Shown: piece by piece, positions 1-10,956 of the stretch | Position numbering within the stretch: position 1 is the stretch's first letter | Layout: each line of letters begins with the position of its first letter | Source: Vibrio diabolicus | GTDB taxonomy: Bacteria; Pseudomonadota; Gammaproteobacteria; Enterobacterales; Vibrionaceae | DNA length: 64,000 bases | NCBI GenBank assembly: GCA_001048675.1 | Contig: CCKK01000023.1 | Coordinates: 248,001 to 312,000, forward strand | Direction: 5' to 3' | Notes under the pieces: generated by a model | Seen by the model: the letters and a program-made list of their open reading frames with translations, nothing else | What the model was told of the DNA's origin: nothing | Database searches by the model: none | Position numbers and translations under genes: made by a program

Positions 1-3000
1 TACGACGTCTTCTACGCGACCATCAAAGCGCTCGCGAAGCGTCTTGTTCTGAGTTGCGATACCAACAGGACAGGTGTTCTTATGACACTTACGCATCATG
101 ATACAACCTTCAACCACCAAGGCTGCGGTTGCCACGCCCCATTCTTCAGCACCCAGTAGTGTTGCGACTGCAAGGTCACGAGGAGTCTTCATCTGACCAT
201 CCGCTTGAACCACGATACGGTTACGTAGACCGTTCTTCAGTAGCGTTTGGTGCGTTTCTGCCAAGCCAAGTTCCCAAGGAAGACCAGTATGACGGATTGA
301 AGACATTGGGGATGCACCAGTACCACCGTCGAAACCTGCGATTAGTACAACGTCCGCTTTCGCTTTCGCTACACCGGAAGCGATCGTACCTACGCCAGCT
401 TCCGATACCAGCTTCACGTTTACACGGCCCGCGCGGTTCGCGTTCTTCAAATCGTAGATAAGCTGAGCCAAATCTTCGATTGAGTAGATATCGTGGTGTG
501 GTGGCGGCGAGATAAGACCGACGCCCGGAGTTGAGTGACGTGTAGCACCGATCCAGTCATCTACTTTATCGCCTGGTAGCTGACCACCTTCACCTGGTTT
601 CGCACCTTGAGCCATCTTGATTTGTAGCTCATCAGCGTTGGTTAGGTAGTAAGAGGTTACGCCGAAACGACCCGAAGCTACCTGCTTGATTGCAGAGCGT
701 TCCCAATCGCCGTTCTCTTTGCGCTCGAAACGCATTGGGTCTTCACCACCTTCACCAGAGTTCGATTTCGCGCCAAGACGGTTCATCGCAACAGCTAGTG
801 TGGAGTGTGCTTCGTAAGAAATAGAACCGAATGACATAGCACCCGTCGCGAAGCGTTTCACGATGCTTTCAATTGGCTCGACTTCGTCGATAGAGATAGA
901 ACCAGCTGGGTTCTTAATGAATTCTAGCTGGCTACGCAGAGTTACCGCGTTGTCACCTTGTTTATCGACTGCTGTCGCGTACTGCTTGAACTGATCGTAG
1001 TTCTTGTTGCGCGTAGACTCTTGCAGTAGAGAAATGGTTTCTGGGTTGAAGAGGTGCTTCTCGCCACGCTGTTTCCATTGGTAAACACCACCCACATCCA
1101 GCATTTGAATTGGGATTTCGCGTTGTGGATAACCGATGCGGTGACGAACGAGCACTTCTTTAGCAATATCGTCAAGGGTGAGACCTTGGATACGAGAAAC
1201 TGTACCTGTGAAGTACTTGTCTACCACTGACTTATGAATACCTAAGGCTTCGAAGATTTGCGCACCGTGGTACGACTGTAGGGTTGAGATACCCATCTTC
1301 GAGAAGATCTTCAGAAGACCGCCATTGATCGCTTTACGGTAGTTGTTGAACAGATCACGAGGGTTCGCTTCTGGATCCAGCTTCTTTGTGCGTTGTAGCT
1401 CAATGATGGTTTCGATAACTAGGTAAGGGTTAACCGCATTTGCACCATAGCCAATAAGGGTTGCAAAGTGGTGCGTTTCACGCGCGTCACCAGTTTCAAC
1501 CACGATGTCACACTTCGCACGCAGACCTTTACGGATCAGGTGGTGGTGTACTGCGCCAACTGCCAGCATGGCTGGGATCGCCGCGTGGTTTGAGTTCACT
1601 GCACGGTCAGTGAGTAGGATGATTGAGTAACCGTCGATAACCGCGTCTTCAGCGTATTGGCAAATACGTTTTAGTGCGCGCTCAAGCTTGCCTTGGTCTT
1701 CACTGGCTTGGAATACGATATCCAGTGTCTTCGCCTGAAGATGCTCGTTGTCAATAGCACGCAGTTTCTCAAGCTCAGAGTTCGCCAGAACAGGCGATTC
1801 CAATTCGACTTTCTGACAGTGAAGTGGTGTTTCAGTCAGAAGGTTTTGGTCTTTACCCAAGTAAGTGTTCAGCGACATCACCATACGCTCACGGATCGGA
1901 TCGATCGGTGGGTTAGTTACCTGTGCAAACAGCTGCTTGAAGTAGTTTGACAGATGTTGCGACTGATGAGATAGCACTGCAAGAGGCCAGTCGGCACCCA
2001 TGGCTGATAATGGCTCTTTACCTTCATTTGCCATTGGAACGATGATTTCGTTCACTTCTTCAGTACTTACGCCAAACGCTTGTTGGCGGTGTAGAAGATG
2101 TTCTGGCTTAGGTTGGCTGAATTGGTTGCTCGCATCTGGCAGCTTCTTCAAGCTTAGTAGGTTTTCTTCTACCCACTTTTCGTAAGGCTGTGCCGTTGCG
2201 ATGGTGTCTTTCACTTCTTCATCAGAGATGATGCGACCTTGCTCTAAGTCTGCAACGAAGATGCGACCTGGTTGTAGACGACCGCGGAACTCAACGTTCT
2301 CTGGTTCAATATCCACAACACCAGATTCAGATGCCATCACTAGGAAGTTATCTTTGGTCACTGTGTAGCGAGAAGGGCGCAGACCGTTACGGTCGAGTGT
2401 CGCACCAACTTGAACACCATCAGTAAAACATACTGAAGCAGGGCCATCCCATGGTTCCATGATGTTCGCATGGTACTGATAGAACGCGCGACGCTTAGGA
2501 TCCATTGTTTTTGTTTTCTTGCCATGCTTCCGGAATCATCATCATCAATGCGTGTGGCAGGCTGCGACCAGAAAGAACTAGGAGCTCAAGTGCCATATCA
2601 AAGTTAGATGAATCCGAACTGCCTTCCTGACAAATAGGAAGCAGCATGTCGATTTCAGCTTGGGTAAATAGATCGGATTCAATGATCGCCTCACGGGCTT
2701 TCATCCAGTTCAAGTTACCTCGAACTGTATTGATTTCACCGTTGTGGGCAATGTAACGGAAAGGTTGTGCAAGACGCCATTTCGGGAAGGTGTTGGTAGA
2801 GAAGCGAGAGTGTACCAGTGCCAGTGCAGTCACCATGGTCGGGTTTTGCAGATCAAGGAAGTACTGAGGGACTTGCTCGGTCGTTAACTGACCTTTGTAC
2901 ACCAATGTCTTGTAAGACATTGAATTAATGTAGAAGTCATCACCAATGTTCGAAACGCTCTCTAGGCAAACACGTACAGTGTAGTTACGAAGTACGTACA

Positions 3001-3502
3001 GTTTGCGCTCTAGCTCTTCAGGTGTGATACCTGGACCACCAGAGATAAACACATGCTCAAACTGAGGCTCTGTGCTTAGCGGGTCGGCACCGATCATTGA
3101 GTTATCGGTTGGCAATACGCGGTAGCCAATAACTTCAAGGTCTAGACGCTGAGCGTTGCGTTCTAGAATGTCACGGCATTGCTCGCGTTTGTATTCGTCT
3201 TTCGGGAAAAGTACGACACCCACACCATACTTTTCAAATGAAGGTAGTTTAATGCCGAGCTTAACGGCCTCTTCTAATAGGAATTCATGAGGTTTTTGTA
3301 GCAAGATACCCGCACCATCACCGCTGCATGGATCACAACCTTGACCACCACGGTGCTCCATGCGAGCTAGCATATCCAATGCTTGAGTCACTACTTCATG
3401 AGATTTACGGTTTTTAAGGTGAGCAACAAAACCGATACCACACGCGTCATGCTCCAATTCAGGAGTATATAGACCCTGTGGATTTTGCTCTCTATCTACC
3501 AT
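1..3502 (-). pseudogene. gltB: glutamate synthase large subunit, frameshifted as read and partial at the window edge
   Basis: Large subunit of NADPH glutamate synthase (GOGAT), which makes glutamate from glutamine and 2-oxoglutarate. The ATG at 3502 is preferred over the TTG at 3523 because AAGGAT lies just upstream. The N-terminal amidotransferase domain begins EHDACGIGF, whose Cys becomes the catalytic N-terminus after propeptide removal. The central and FMN domains follow (GAKPGEGGQLPGDK, SPPPHHDIYSIEDL). A 3Fe-4S motif C-x5-C-x4-C lies near 60-105. As written the frame breaks at an A5 run on the coding strand (2508-2512): the upstream frame stops at 2495-2497. Dropping one A restores ...WQENKTMDPKRRA..., and the sampled sequence down to base 1 stays in that frame. 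The C-terminal end is outside the window. This sequence type (VDREQNPQGLY...) differs from the E. coli GltB N-terminus. Identity is secure; whether the break is real is not. Confidence 0.9.
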
Positions 3503-4054
3503 AGATACATCCTTCCAGTTCAATGTCGACGCAAAAGCACCAGGCAGGCAAATGCCACCTAGACCATTGATTACGTCTTGTCCTTTATATTTATTATCGC
3601 CACCGATCTAGGTTGACCGATCTTGATTCCTTTCCGTATCTCGCAGGAAAAGTTTTGCGAGAAAAACAATCCTTGGTGGTATCCCTTTATTTATTGCCAC
3701 TATTTAGTGATTTATATAGGTAGGAGTGGGATAACACCGACAAATCCCGCAGTGTACTTTGTAATAAAAGTCACAAAAATAACGGGGTTGTGTAAGTATC
3801 CTACAATTTTGTCACTTCAGAATGCAATGAAAAAGTCGACGTTGTGACCCAATTTTTTCGTTTAATTATGCATTTTTAGTTTAACATTTACGCAACATGA
3901 ACGTTTTTTATCTGTATTTATGCAGGTTTATTGATTTTGAGCCGTATGATGTTTGTTTGAATTGACTAGTATTGTGTGTTTTTTCTTGCAGGGATGTAAT
4001 TTATTTACACAGATCGTAGTGAGATTGATTACGGTTCATTGTTGGTGAGAATTT
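3503..4054. other. intergenic region between gltB and yhcC
   Basis: About 550 bases between two divergent genes. The half nearest yhcC is AT-rich and should hold both promoters. A 74-codon open frame at 3623-3847 shows no recognisable family and no clear ribosome binding site, so I treat it as chance. I see no riboswitch, repeat or RNA gene. Confidence 0.5.
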
Positions 4055-5014
4055 ATGCAGTTACATGAGTTGGTCAATACAATCGGCCAAGATCTTCAGC
4101 GTCGATACGGTGAAAAAGTCCATAAACTAACGTTGCACGGTGGATTTAGTTGCCCTAACCGAGATGGCACGATTGGTCGGGGAGGATGTACTTTTTGTAA
4201 TGTGGCTTCGTTTGCGGATGAAGAAGTACAGATAAAAAGTATTCACGATCAGTTGAAAGATCGTGCGGGCGAAATTCATCGAGCGAAGAAGTATCTCGCT
4301 TATTTTCAGGCTTACACCAGTACTTATGCGGAAGTGCAAGTGCTGAAAAATATGTATGAAGAAGCACTAAAAGCGGCTGATATTGTGGGATTGTGTGTCG
4401 GGACTCGTCCAGATTGCGTGCCTGATGCCGTATTAGATTTGCTGTCTGACTATGTACAGCAAGGTTATGAAATTTGGCTAGAGTTAGGGCTTCAAACCGC
4501 TAATAACGACACCCTTAAGCGCATCAATCGCGGTCATGATTTCGAATGTTATGCCGAGATCACCAAGCGTGCGCGTGCGCTAGGTATTAAAGTCTGTACT
4601 CATTTAATTGTTGGATTACCGAAAGAAAGCCGCGACGATAATATTGAGACGCTGCAAAAAGTGTTAGCCGTGGGCACGGATGGCATTAAGTTACATGGCT
4701 TGCATATTGTGGAAGGCAGCACGATGGCGAAAGCGTGGCGTGCAGGACGATTAGAGGCGCCAGAGCTAGAAGAGTATGTCGCTATTGCCAGTGAGATGAT
4801 TCGTATGACGCCACCGGACGTGATTTACCATCGCGTTTCATCAGCAGCTCGTAGACCTACCTTATTATCGCCACTGTGGTGTGAAAATCGCTGGCTGGCG
4901 ATGACTGAAATTGGTCGAGCCCTCAGTGAACATGGTGCTCAAGGAAGCCTAACGGGAAACGCTTTTATCTATACTAAACCGGAATTAATAGCAGATCGCT
5001 CAATAAATAACTGA
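4055..5014 (+). CDS. yhcC: TIGR01212-type radical SAM protein YhcC
   Basis: Radical S-adenosylmethionine protein of 319 residues, of unknown substrate. The iron-sulfur cysteines appear as C33, C45 and C48 (SCPNRDG...GGCTFCNV); this long first spacing is typical of the YhcC group rather than the classic CxxxCxxC. Further landmarks are VGTRPDC, LELGLQT and HLIVGLPKE, typical strands of the partial TIM barrel. The E. coli homologue also lies near gltB and arcB, so the neighbourhood is conserved. The next gene starts 35 bases downstream, suggesting co-transcription with the GGDEF gene. The family call is firm; the biochemical role is not known to me. Confidence 0.92.
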   Translation: MQLHELVNTIGQDLQRRYGEKVHKLTLHGGFSCPNRDGTIGRGGCTFCNVASFADEEVQIKSIHDQLKDRAGEIHRAKKYLAYFQAYTSTYAEVQVLKNMYEEALKAADIVGLCVGTRPDCVPDAVLDLLSDYVQQGYEIWLELGLQTANNDTLKRINRGHDFECYAEITKRARALGIKVCTHLIVGLPKESRDDNIETLQKVLAVGTDGIKLHGLHIVEGSTMAKAWRAGRLEAPELEEYVAIASEMIRMTPPDVIYHRVSSAARRPTLLSPLWCENRWLAMTEIGRALSEHGAQGSLTGNAFIYTKPELIADRSINN

Positions 5015-5049
5015 TATATTTTAACCAGTTTTCTTTAAAGGTTTAAACG

Positions 5050-6798
5050 ATGGATCAGTTACTCAATTGGCTTTGGGATGGTCAAGGCGGTTATGGCTAT
5101 GTCGTCTTGTTATTAATTGCTAGCGTGTGCGCGTTAGCACTGATCTATTTGCACTTTCAAACATCACTTAAGCAACTCGTAACGGATTCACCCTATCCAG
5201 TCATAGTGCTGGATACTGGCCATGCTCAGATCTTGTTATCTAACCAAGCTGCAATGCAGTTATTAGGTATTCGCTCTCTAGGCACGGGATATTTGTATCC
5301 CGCTTTATTCGATATTCGTGAGCTTGAGTCGTTTCTAGACAGTGTCTCTAGTCGTCATTTTAGCCAGCAGGTATTTGATTGGCGCTTATCTGAAAGCGAA
5401 TCTATCAAGGTGGAGTTGTCAGGAAGAAAGAGTTTGCTGCGCAATCACCGTGTTTGGATCATCTACGCGCAGCCATATCAATCCACTCATCAAGAGCAGC
5501 AACAAGAGCTTGCGCAATTAACGATTGCCCGTTCGGCACTAGACTCACTCTCTGAGTTAATCTGTACCCAAGATCGCCAAGGGAATTTATTAACGACGAA
5601 CCGAGCATTTGATCAATTTTGGGAAGGGCGAAGGGAAGAAGCCTGCGCATCAAAGGCTTCCATGGGTGAGGCTAGCAGAAAGAGTGAGCGCAAGTGGACG
5701 ACGGATCCACAAGGTCGCAGTTGCTTATTGGAAGTGAATCAAAATTCCCTTGTGTCACCGAGTGGTGAGCTGATCGGTACATTATCCATTAGTCATGATG
5801 TGACCGAGTGGCACAAAATGCAGCAAAACCTGAGAGATGAAATGGAGCGCCGTAAAGATACAGAAGTTGCGTTGGCGCAAAGGGATACCATCTTACAAAC
5901 TATTCTTGACGCTAGCCCTGACTCTATCGGTATCTTCAATGAGAATATGGTCTATCAAGCGTGTAATAAACCGTTCGTTAATGCATTAGGTATTTCAGAC
6001 GTGTCTGATTTGATCGGTAAGCGCCTTCAAGATGTCATTCCTGAAGAGATGTACGCTCGCTTAGCTGCTAGTGATTTAGATGCATTGCGTCAGTCAGAGC
6101 CTGTCCGATACATAGATAAAGTCGTTAGCAGTGATGGCAAAAGTACGTGGTTTGATGTGGTGAAATCGCCCTTTAAAGATAAAGCTTCAGGAACGAATGG
6201 TGTGCTGATCATGGCGCGTGATATTTCTGAACGTTACCTTGCCGAACAAAAGTTGGAGAGAGCCAATTTAGAGTTAGAAAAGTTGAGCTTTATGGACAGC
6301 TTAACTCAGGTATCGAACCGACGCCGCTTCGATGAACAACTGCAGGTACTATGGTACCACCATGCCCGCGAAAAGCTGCCGCTCACTATCATGTTGTGTG
6401 ACATCGACTTTTTCAAAGATTACAACGACTGTTACGGCCATCAACAAGGTGATGAAGCATTGGTCAGTGTTGCTACCGTATTCACAAAAGTCATCAATCG
6501 CTCTTCGGATTGTGTTGCGCGTTATGGTGGTGAGGAGTTCGGTTTTATCCTGCCGAATACCACAACGGAAGGCGCGAGCAATGTAGCGCAGCGTATTCAT
6601 GAACAAATTCGACAACTCGATATGGAGCACGACAGCTCAGAAGCATCGGAACGTCTCACGGTCAGTATCGGTCTTGTCTCTTATATTCCTCAACATGGTG
6701 ATGAACCGGAAATGGGTATTGCCATGGCTGACAGTGCGCTATACCAAGCCAAAGCTGATGGACGTAATCGCACCTGTATTCACCCCAGTTCTTGCTAA
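5050..6798 (+). CDS. membrane-anchored PAS/GGDEF diguanylate cyclase
   Basis: Predicted diguanylate cyclase of 582 residues that makes c-di-GMP from two GTP. One membrane segment (about residues 17-35) is followed by a PAS-like region (about 40-130) and two PAS domains (about 155-260 and 285-400, each ending in a DVTEW or DISERY motif). A C-terminal GGDEF domain follows from about 415. The active-site motif is GGEEF at residues 493-497, so it should be catalytic. An inhibitory I-site RSSD sits exactly five residues upstream, which predicts product feedback. There is no EAL domain. It lies between yhcC and arcB, an order I associate with Vibrio; the PAS domains may sense redox or a small ligand, but no ligand residue is identifiable by eye. 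Confidence 0.92.
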   Translation: MDQLLNWLWDGQGGYGYVVLLLIASVCALALIYLHFQTSLKQLVTDSPYPVIVLDTGHAQILLSNQAAMQLLGIRSLGTGYLYPALFDIRELESFLDSVSSRHFSQQVFDWRLSESESIKVELSGRKSLLRNHRVWIIYAQPYQSTHQEQQQELAQLTIARSALDSLSELICTQDRQGNLLTTNRAFDQFWEGRREEACASKASMGEASRKSERKWTTDPQGRSCLLEVNQNSLVSPSGELIGTLSISHDVTEWHKMQQNLRDEMERRKDTEVALAQRDTILQTILDASPDSIGIFNENMVYQACNKPFVNALGISDVSDLIGKRLQDVIPEEMYARLAASDLDALRQSEPVRYIDKVVSSDGKSTWFDVVKSPFKDKASGTNGVLIMARDISERYLAEQKLERANLELEKLSFMDSLTQVSNRRRFDEQLQVLWYHHAREKLPLTIMLCDIDFFKDYNDCYGHQQGDEALVSVATVFTKVINRSSDCVARYGGEEFGFILPNTTTEGASNVAQRIHEQIRQLDMEHDSSEASERLTVSIGLVSYIPQHGDEPEMGIAMADSALYQAKADGRNRTCIHPSSC

Positions 6799-7040
6799 CG
6801 CTTTGTGACCGCTTGCTCTAAGTTGATAGCTGATTGTTTAAATCGCCGTATTAAACACGTTAAACTTACCGAAGCCTGTGCGTTCGTTGGTTAACTTATC
6901 TTTTTATCTTGTTTAGCAAGCGCAGTTCGCACTACGTATTTTTCACTAATCACACAGACCTAAATTGCGTTAGGCCGAATATGTCTGCTCGTTTTTTATT
7001 CATTGAAGGGCAACATCTAGCCAGCACCATGGAGTAGTTA

Positions 7041-9395
7041 ATGAAACCCATGAAAAATCTCGCCCAGTATTATGTCGACTTGCTAGTCAAACTGGGGATT
7101 GTTCGTTTCTCGATTTTGCTGGCCCTTGCGCTGGTGGCATTAGCCGTTGTGGTGCAGGTGGGGATTACTTTAGCTCTCAAGGGGCGAGTCGACGATATCG
7201 ACATTGTCCGTTCGGTGTTTTTTGGTCTCTTGATTACACCTTGGGCGGTTTATTTTCTTTCTGTTGTTGTTGATCAGCTAGAAGAGTCTCGCCAGCGTTT
7301 AACCAAGTTGGTGTCCAAACTGAAAGACATGCGCTCGCGAGACCAAGAACTGAATTATCAATTGCAACAAAACATCGAAAAGCTCAACCAAGAAATTGAA
7401 GAGCGCATTAAAGCAGAAGAAGCTCGTGAAGAAGCGATGCAAGATCTCGAAAACGAGGTGTTCCAACGAGAGCGTACTCAGTTAGAGCTGGCGGAACGCA
7501 CTGCACTACTGCGTTCATTTATTGATGCCTCGCCAGACTTAATTTACTACCGCAATGCCGATGGTGTGTTCTCCGGTTGTAACCGGGCAATGGAAGAGCT
7601 AACGGGCAAGAAAGAGCACCAGTTAGTCGGATTAAGCCCTTGGGATGTGTATAGCAAAGAAATCGCTGAGCACATCGTTGATACTGACCAAAAGGTCTTC
7701 GCCGATAATCAAGCTATCACTTACGAGCAGTGGCTAGAGTATCCTGATGGACGCAAACATTACTTTGAACTGCGTAAAGTGCCGTTTTACAGCAAAGATG
7801 GTCGTCACCTTGGCTTGGTAGGTTTTGGCCGTGATATCACTGAACGTAAACGTCATGAAGAGTCGTTAGAGAAAGCAAGCCGTGATAAAACTACTTTCAT
7901 CTCAACCATCAGTCATGAACTGCGAACGCCACTAAATGGCATTGTGGGCTTAAGTCGCATGCTTCTCGATAGTCCGTTGACAGAAGAGCAGCGCAAACAC
8001 ATGCAGACCATCAATGTGAGTGCGATTACGCTAGGTAACATCTTCAACGATATTATCGATATGGATAAGTTTGATCGCCGCAAGCTAGAACTATTACCTG
8101 CGCCACTTAACTTCGAAGACTTCGTCGCTGAGATTGAAAGCATCTCTGCTTTGATGGCGGAGCAAAAAGGGCTGCGTTTTGACTTAGAACGTTTGAGTGA
8201 TTTACCAAAAGCAATTGAAGTGGATGCGACCCGTTTGCGTCAGGTAATTTGGAACTTGGTCAGCAACGCAATGAAGTTTACCAAAGAAGGTGGCGTTGTG
8301 ATGACGGTGAGCGCGGATGTCGAAGACGATTTTGCCACCATTATTATGGAGGTGGAAGACACGGGTATTGGCATACCAGAAGACGAGCTCGATAAAATCT
8401 TCGCCATGTATTACCAAGTGAAATCAGGTAAAGACAACCTACATGCTGTCGGGACTGGTATAGGCTTGGCGGTGTCAAAACAGCTGATCAATATGATGGA
8501 TGGTGACATTACTGTCGCTAGTGAAGAGGGTTTTGGTAGTACTTTTACCGTATCGATTCACGTTCCTATAGTGGAACTCGAAGAACCTGTCATTGATGCA
8601 AAACGCGACAATATGCATCTCAACATCTTTATGGTCGAAGACATTGAGCTTAACGTTACCGTGGCCAAATCGTTGCTTGAGAGCTTAGGACACTCCGTTA
8701 CCGTGGCGATGACGGGACAAGAAGCGCTCGTGAACTTTGTGCCAGAAAAATATGACTTGGCGTTGTTGGATATTCAGCTGCCTGATATGACGGGGTTTGA
8801 TGTCGCAAATTATTATCGCGAGCATTATAACAATCTGCCTCCATTGGTCGCCCTAACAGCTAATGTGATGAAAGATCGTCGTGAATATTTAGATAACGGT
8901 ATGGATGATGCCATCAGCAAACCGCTTGCTGTGAACGCCATTCAGTCTGTAATTGATAAATTCTTCGCGCATCAGGTAGAGCTGCAAGAGCAACCTGAGA
9001 GCATTCCAGAAACAGTGGAAGAGCCGACTCCTTCTCCTGTGATTGAGACACACTTGCTCGATATGGATATGTTAGAGTCTTACGTCGACATTGTTGGTGC
9101 CAAGCCGGTCTACGACAGCATAAAAATGTTTGAAGACATGATGCCAGACTATATTGATGTCTTAGACTCAAACATGACGGCAAAAGATCAAGATGGGATT
9201 GTTTCTGAAGCGCATAAAATTAAAGGTGCTGCAGGTTCGATTGGCCTCAAACGTATCCAAAGTGTGGCGCAGAAAGCGCAATCTCCCGATATGCCAGCAT
9301 GGTGGGAAAACATTTCAGACTGGGTTGAAGAGATCAAAAATGAATACCAAAACGATATTCAAGTCCTCAAAAGTTGGTTGGAACAAAGGAAATAA
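7041..9395 (+). CDS. arcB: aerobic respiration control sensor kinase ArcB
   Basis: Tripartite hybrid sensor kinase of 784 residues that senses the quinone pool redox state and phosphorylates ArcA. Two membrane helices (about residues 20-45 and 57-77) flank a short periplasmic loop. A coiled coil linker (about 80-155), a PAS domain (about 160-275), and a kinase core with SHELRTPLNG follow, where His292 is the same number as in E. coli. The receiver Asp is Asp577 (LLDIQLPD). The C-terminal HPt histidine is His725 (EAHKIKGAAGS). All three phosphorelay residues are present. The start is supported by GGAG ten bases upstream. A small lipoprotein gene begins two bases after the stop. arcA lies downstream on the opposite strand, so sensor and regulator are convergent neighbours here, unlike in E. 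coli. Confidence 0.97.
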   Translation: MKPMKNLAQYYVDLLVKLGIVRFSILLALALVALAVVVQVGITLALKGRVDDIDIVRSVFFGLLITPWAVYFLSVVVDQLEESRQRLTKLVSKLKDMRSRDQELNYQLQQNIEKLNQEIEERIKAEEAREEAMQDLENEVFQRERTQLELAERTALLRSFIDASPDLIYYRNADGVFSGCNRAMEELTGKKEHQLVGLSPWDVYSKEIAEHIVDTDQKVFADNQAITYEQWLEYPDGRKHYFELRKVPFYSKDGRHLGLVGFGRDITERKRHEESLEKASRDKTTFISTISHELRTPLNGIVGLSRMLLDSPLTEEQRKHMQTINVSAITLGNIFNDIIDMDKFDRRKLELLPAPLNFEDFVAEIESISALMAEQKGLRFDLERLSDLPKAIEVDATRLRQVIWNLVSNAMKFTKEGGVVMTVSADVEDDFATIIMEVEDTGIGIPEDELDKIFAMYYQVKSGKDNLHAVGTGIGLAVSKQLINMMDGDITVASEEGFGSTFTVSIHVPIVELEEPVIDAKRDNMHLNIFMVEDIELNVTVAKSLLESLGHSVTVAMTGQEALVNFVPEKYDLALLDIQLPDMTGFDVANYYREHYNNLPPLVALTANVMKDRREYLDNGMDDAISKPLAVNAIQSVIDKFFAHQVELQEQPESIPETVEEPTPSPVIETHLLDMDMLESYVDIVGAKPVYDSIKMFEDMMPDYIDVLDSNMTAKDQDGIVSEAHKIKGAAGSIGLKRIQSVAQKAQSPDMPAWWENISDWVEEIKNEYQNDIQVLKSWLEQRK

Positions 9396-9396
9396 C

Positions 9397-9846
9397 ATGA
9401 AAAAAATCGCACCGTTGGCGTTGGTTATAGCATTGATGGCAGGCTGCAGTTCCGTTCCAAGTGTGAACTGGCAACAAAACAGTCAGATTACGATTAACCA
9501 GGTGAATGTCGAGCTCAAAAGTAACTTATGGGTGAACCTGATGCCGACTGTTGGGGAAGTACAAGAGCAAAGCATTCAAGGATCACTTTACCTTGAAGGA
9601 GACCAGTTACTCCCAGCCAACCTGACTGCCGAAGCGCTTATCATCAAGCAAGGGGAAAAAGAGTGGTGGGTGGATGAAGACTCTTTAGAAACTCGAACTC
9701 ATAGTGAGAGCCAATGGGAAGTAGCCTTCACGTCTCAGGTAGACGCGGACACAGAAAAATCGGTTGATATCGCGGTACTTTTAGACGACGCAGGTAAACA
9801 GCGCTGGTTAGTGGAAAAATACGTGAAGATTAACAAGGTTTATTAG
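9397..9846 (+). CDS. small putative lipoprotein downstream of arcB
   Basis: A 149-residue protein beginning MKKIAPLALVIALMAGCSS, a signal peptide followed by a lipobox (MAGC), so it should be lipidated at Cys16 or nearby. The rest is soluble, mostly beta-like, and has no motif I recognise. The start at 9397 is chosen because AAGGAAA sits just upstream and the signal peptide begins there; a longer frame in the same phase (from 9193) only overlaps arcB. It follows arcB by one base and ends before the shared terminator, so it is probably co-transcribed with arcB. Function unknown; a link to ArcB is only positional. Confidence 0.85.
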   Translation: MKKIAPLALVIALMAGCSSVPSVNWQQNSQITINQVNVELKSNLWVNLMPTVGEVQEQSIQGSLYLEGDQLLPANLTAEALIIKQGEKEWWVDEDSLETRTHSESQWEVAFTSQVDADTEKSVDIAVLLDDAGKQRWLVEKYVKINKVY

Positions 9847-9883
9847 ACTCAGTGATTGTCCGCTAATTGCTAAACCCAAAATA

Positions 9884-9915
9884 AAAGGGCTTGCTCAATG
9901 AGCAAGCCCTTTGCG
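9884..9915. terminator. bidirectional terminator between arcB-lipoprotein and arcA
   Basis: Perfect 13-bp stem (AAAGGGCTTGCTC / GAGCAAGCCCTTT) with loop AAT. It lies between the convergent arcB-lipoprotein unit and arcA, with A/T runs on both sides, so it can serve both strands. Confidence 0.9.
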
Positions 9916-9929
9916 TATTAGCGATTCAA

Positions 9930-10646
9930 TTAGTCTTCTAGATCGCCACAGAAGCGGTAACCTTCGCCGTGGATAGTCGCGATGATTTCAGGAGTGCCTG
10001 AAACAGACTCAAAGTGTTTACGAATACGACGAATCGTTACGTCTACAGTACGGTCATGCGGCTTAAGTTCACGGCCAGTCATCTTCTTAAGAAGATCGGC
10101 ACGAGTTTGAATCTTACCTGGGTTTTCACAGAAGTGAAGTAGAGCTCGGAACTCAGAGCGAGGGAGCTTGTAGCTATCACCAGCAGGGCTTACTAGAGAG
10201 CGGCTGTTGATGTCCAGTACCCAACCATTGAATTCATACTTTTCTACTGAGCGTTTCTCTTCTTGCACCGCGTTAGAGCTCATTGAGCGGCTAAGTAGGT
10301 TGCGAGCACGAATAGTCAGTTCACGTGGGTTGAATGGTTTAGTGATGTAGTCATCTGCACCAATCTCAAGACCTAGGATCTTGTCCACTTCATTGTCACG
10401 GCCTGTCAGGAACATTAAAGCAATGTTCGCTTGTTCGCGTAGTTCACGCGCTAACAGAAGGCCATTCTTGCCTGGAAGATTAATGTCCATAATAACCAAG
10501 TTGACTGAGTTGTCAGACAACACTTGGTGCATCTCTTCACCGTCACTGGCTTCAAAAACAGCGTATCCCTCTGCTTCAAAAATACTCTTAAGAGTGTTAC
10601 GAGTTACTTGCTCATCTTCAACGATAAGAATCTGCGGGGTTTGCAT
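9930..10646 (-). CDS. arcA: aerobic respiration control response regulator ArcA
   Basis: OmpR-type response regulator of 238 residues, full length. The receiver domain (1-120) has the acidic pair VEDE, the phosphoacceptor Asp54 (IMDINLPG), and the conserved Lys in ITKPFNP. The C-terminal winged helix (about 135-235) contains TVDVTIRRIRKHFE. It is the cognate regulator of ArcB encoded convergently. In enteric bacteria phospho-ArcA represses aerobic respiration genes and arcA transcription responds to FNR; a perfect FNR-type palindrome lies about 310 bases upstream. Confidence 0.97.
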   Translation of the reverse strand: MQTPQILIVEDEQVTRNTLKSIFEAEGYAVFEASDGEEMHQVLSDNSVNLVIMDINLPGKNGLLLARELREQANIALMFLTGRDNEVDKILGLEIGADDYITKPFNPRELTIRARNLLSRSMSSNAVQEEKRSVEKYEFNGWVLDINSRSLVSPAGDSYKLPRSEFRALLHFCENPGKIQTRADLLKKMTGRELKPHDRTVDVTIRRIRKHFESVSGTPEIIATIHGEGYRFCGDLED

Positions 10647-10956
10647 TGGCGGTACCTAAATTTGTGACAAAATTGTGCTAATAGAATAAATTCTAGGCAA
10701 AAATATAACATACAGGTAATGTGATTTTGATAATAAATCAAGTTGATCAAAAAAACACTTCTTTCAGTTATCCGCCCTCCATGGAATTTTGCCAACTCAC
10801 CAGTATCCAATGGCGACGTTTATTCTAAAGGGCTTGTTTACCTTTCATTTCCTACTTTCTGTGGGGCCTGAAACGTAAACACCCTAAGATATGGAGCGGA
10901 TTTTATATTGTTAACAGCATGCTAACAATGCTCAAATGTTAATTCCATTCAGTTTG

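Noticed and set aside
3623..3847. 74-codon open frame upstream of gltB
   Set aside because: No binding site, no family, and odd composition; likely chance in promoter DNA.
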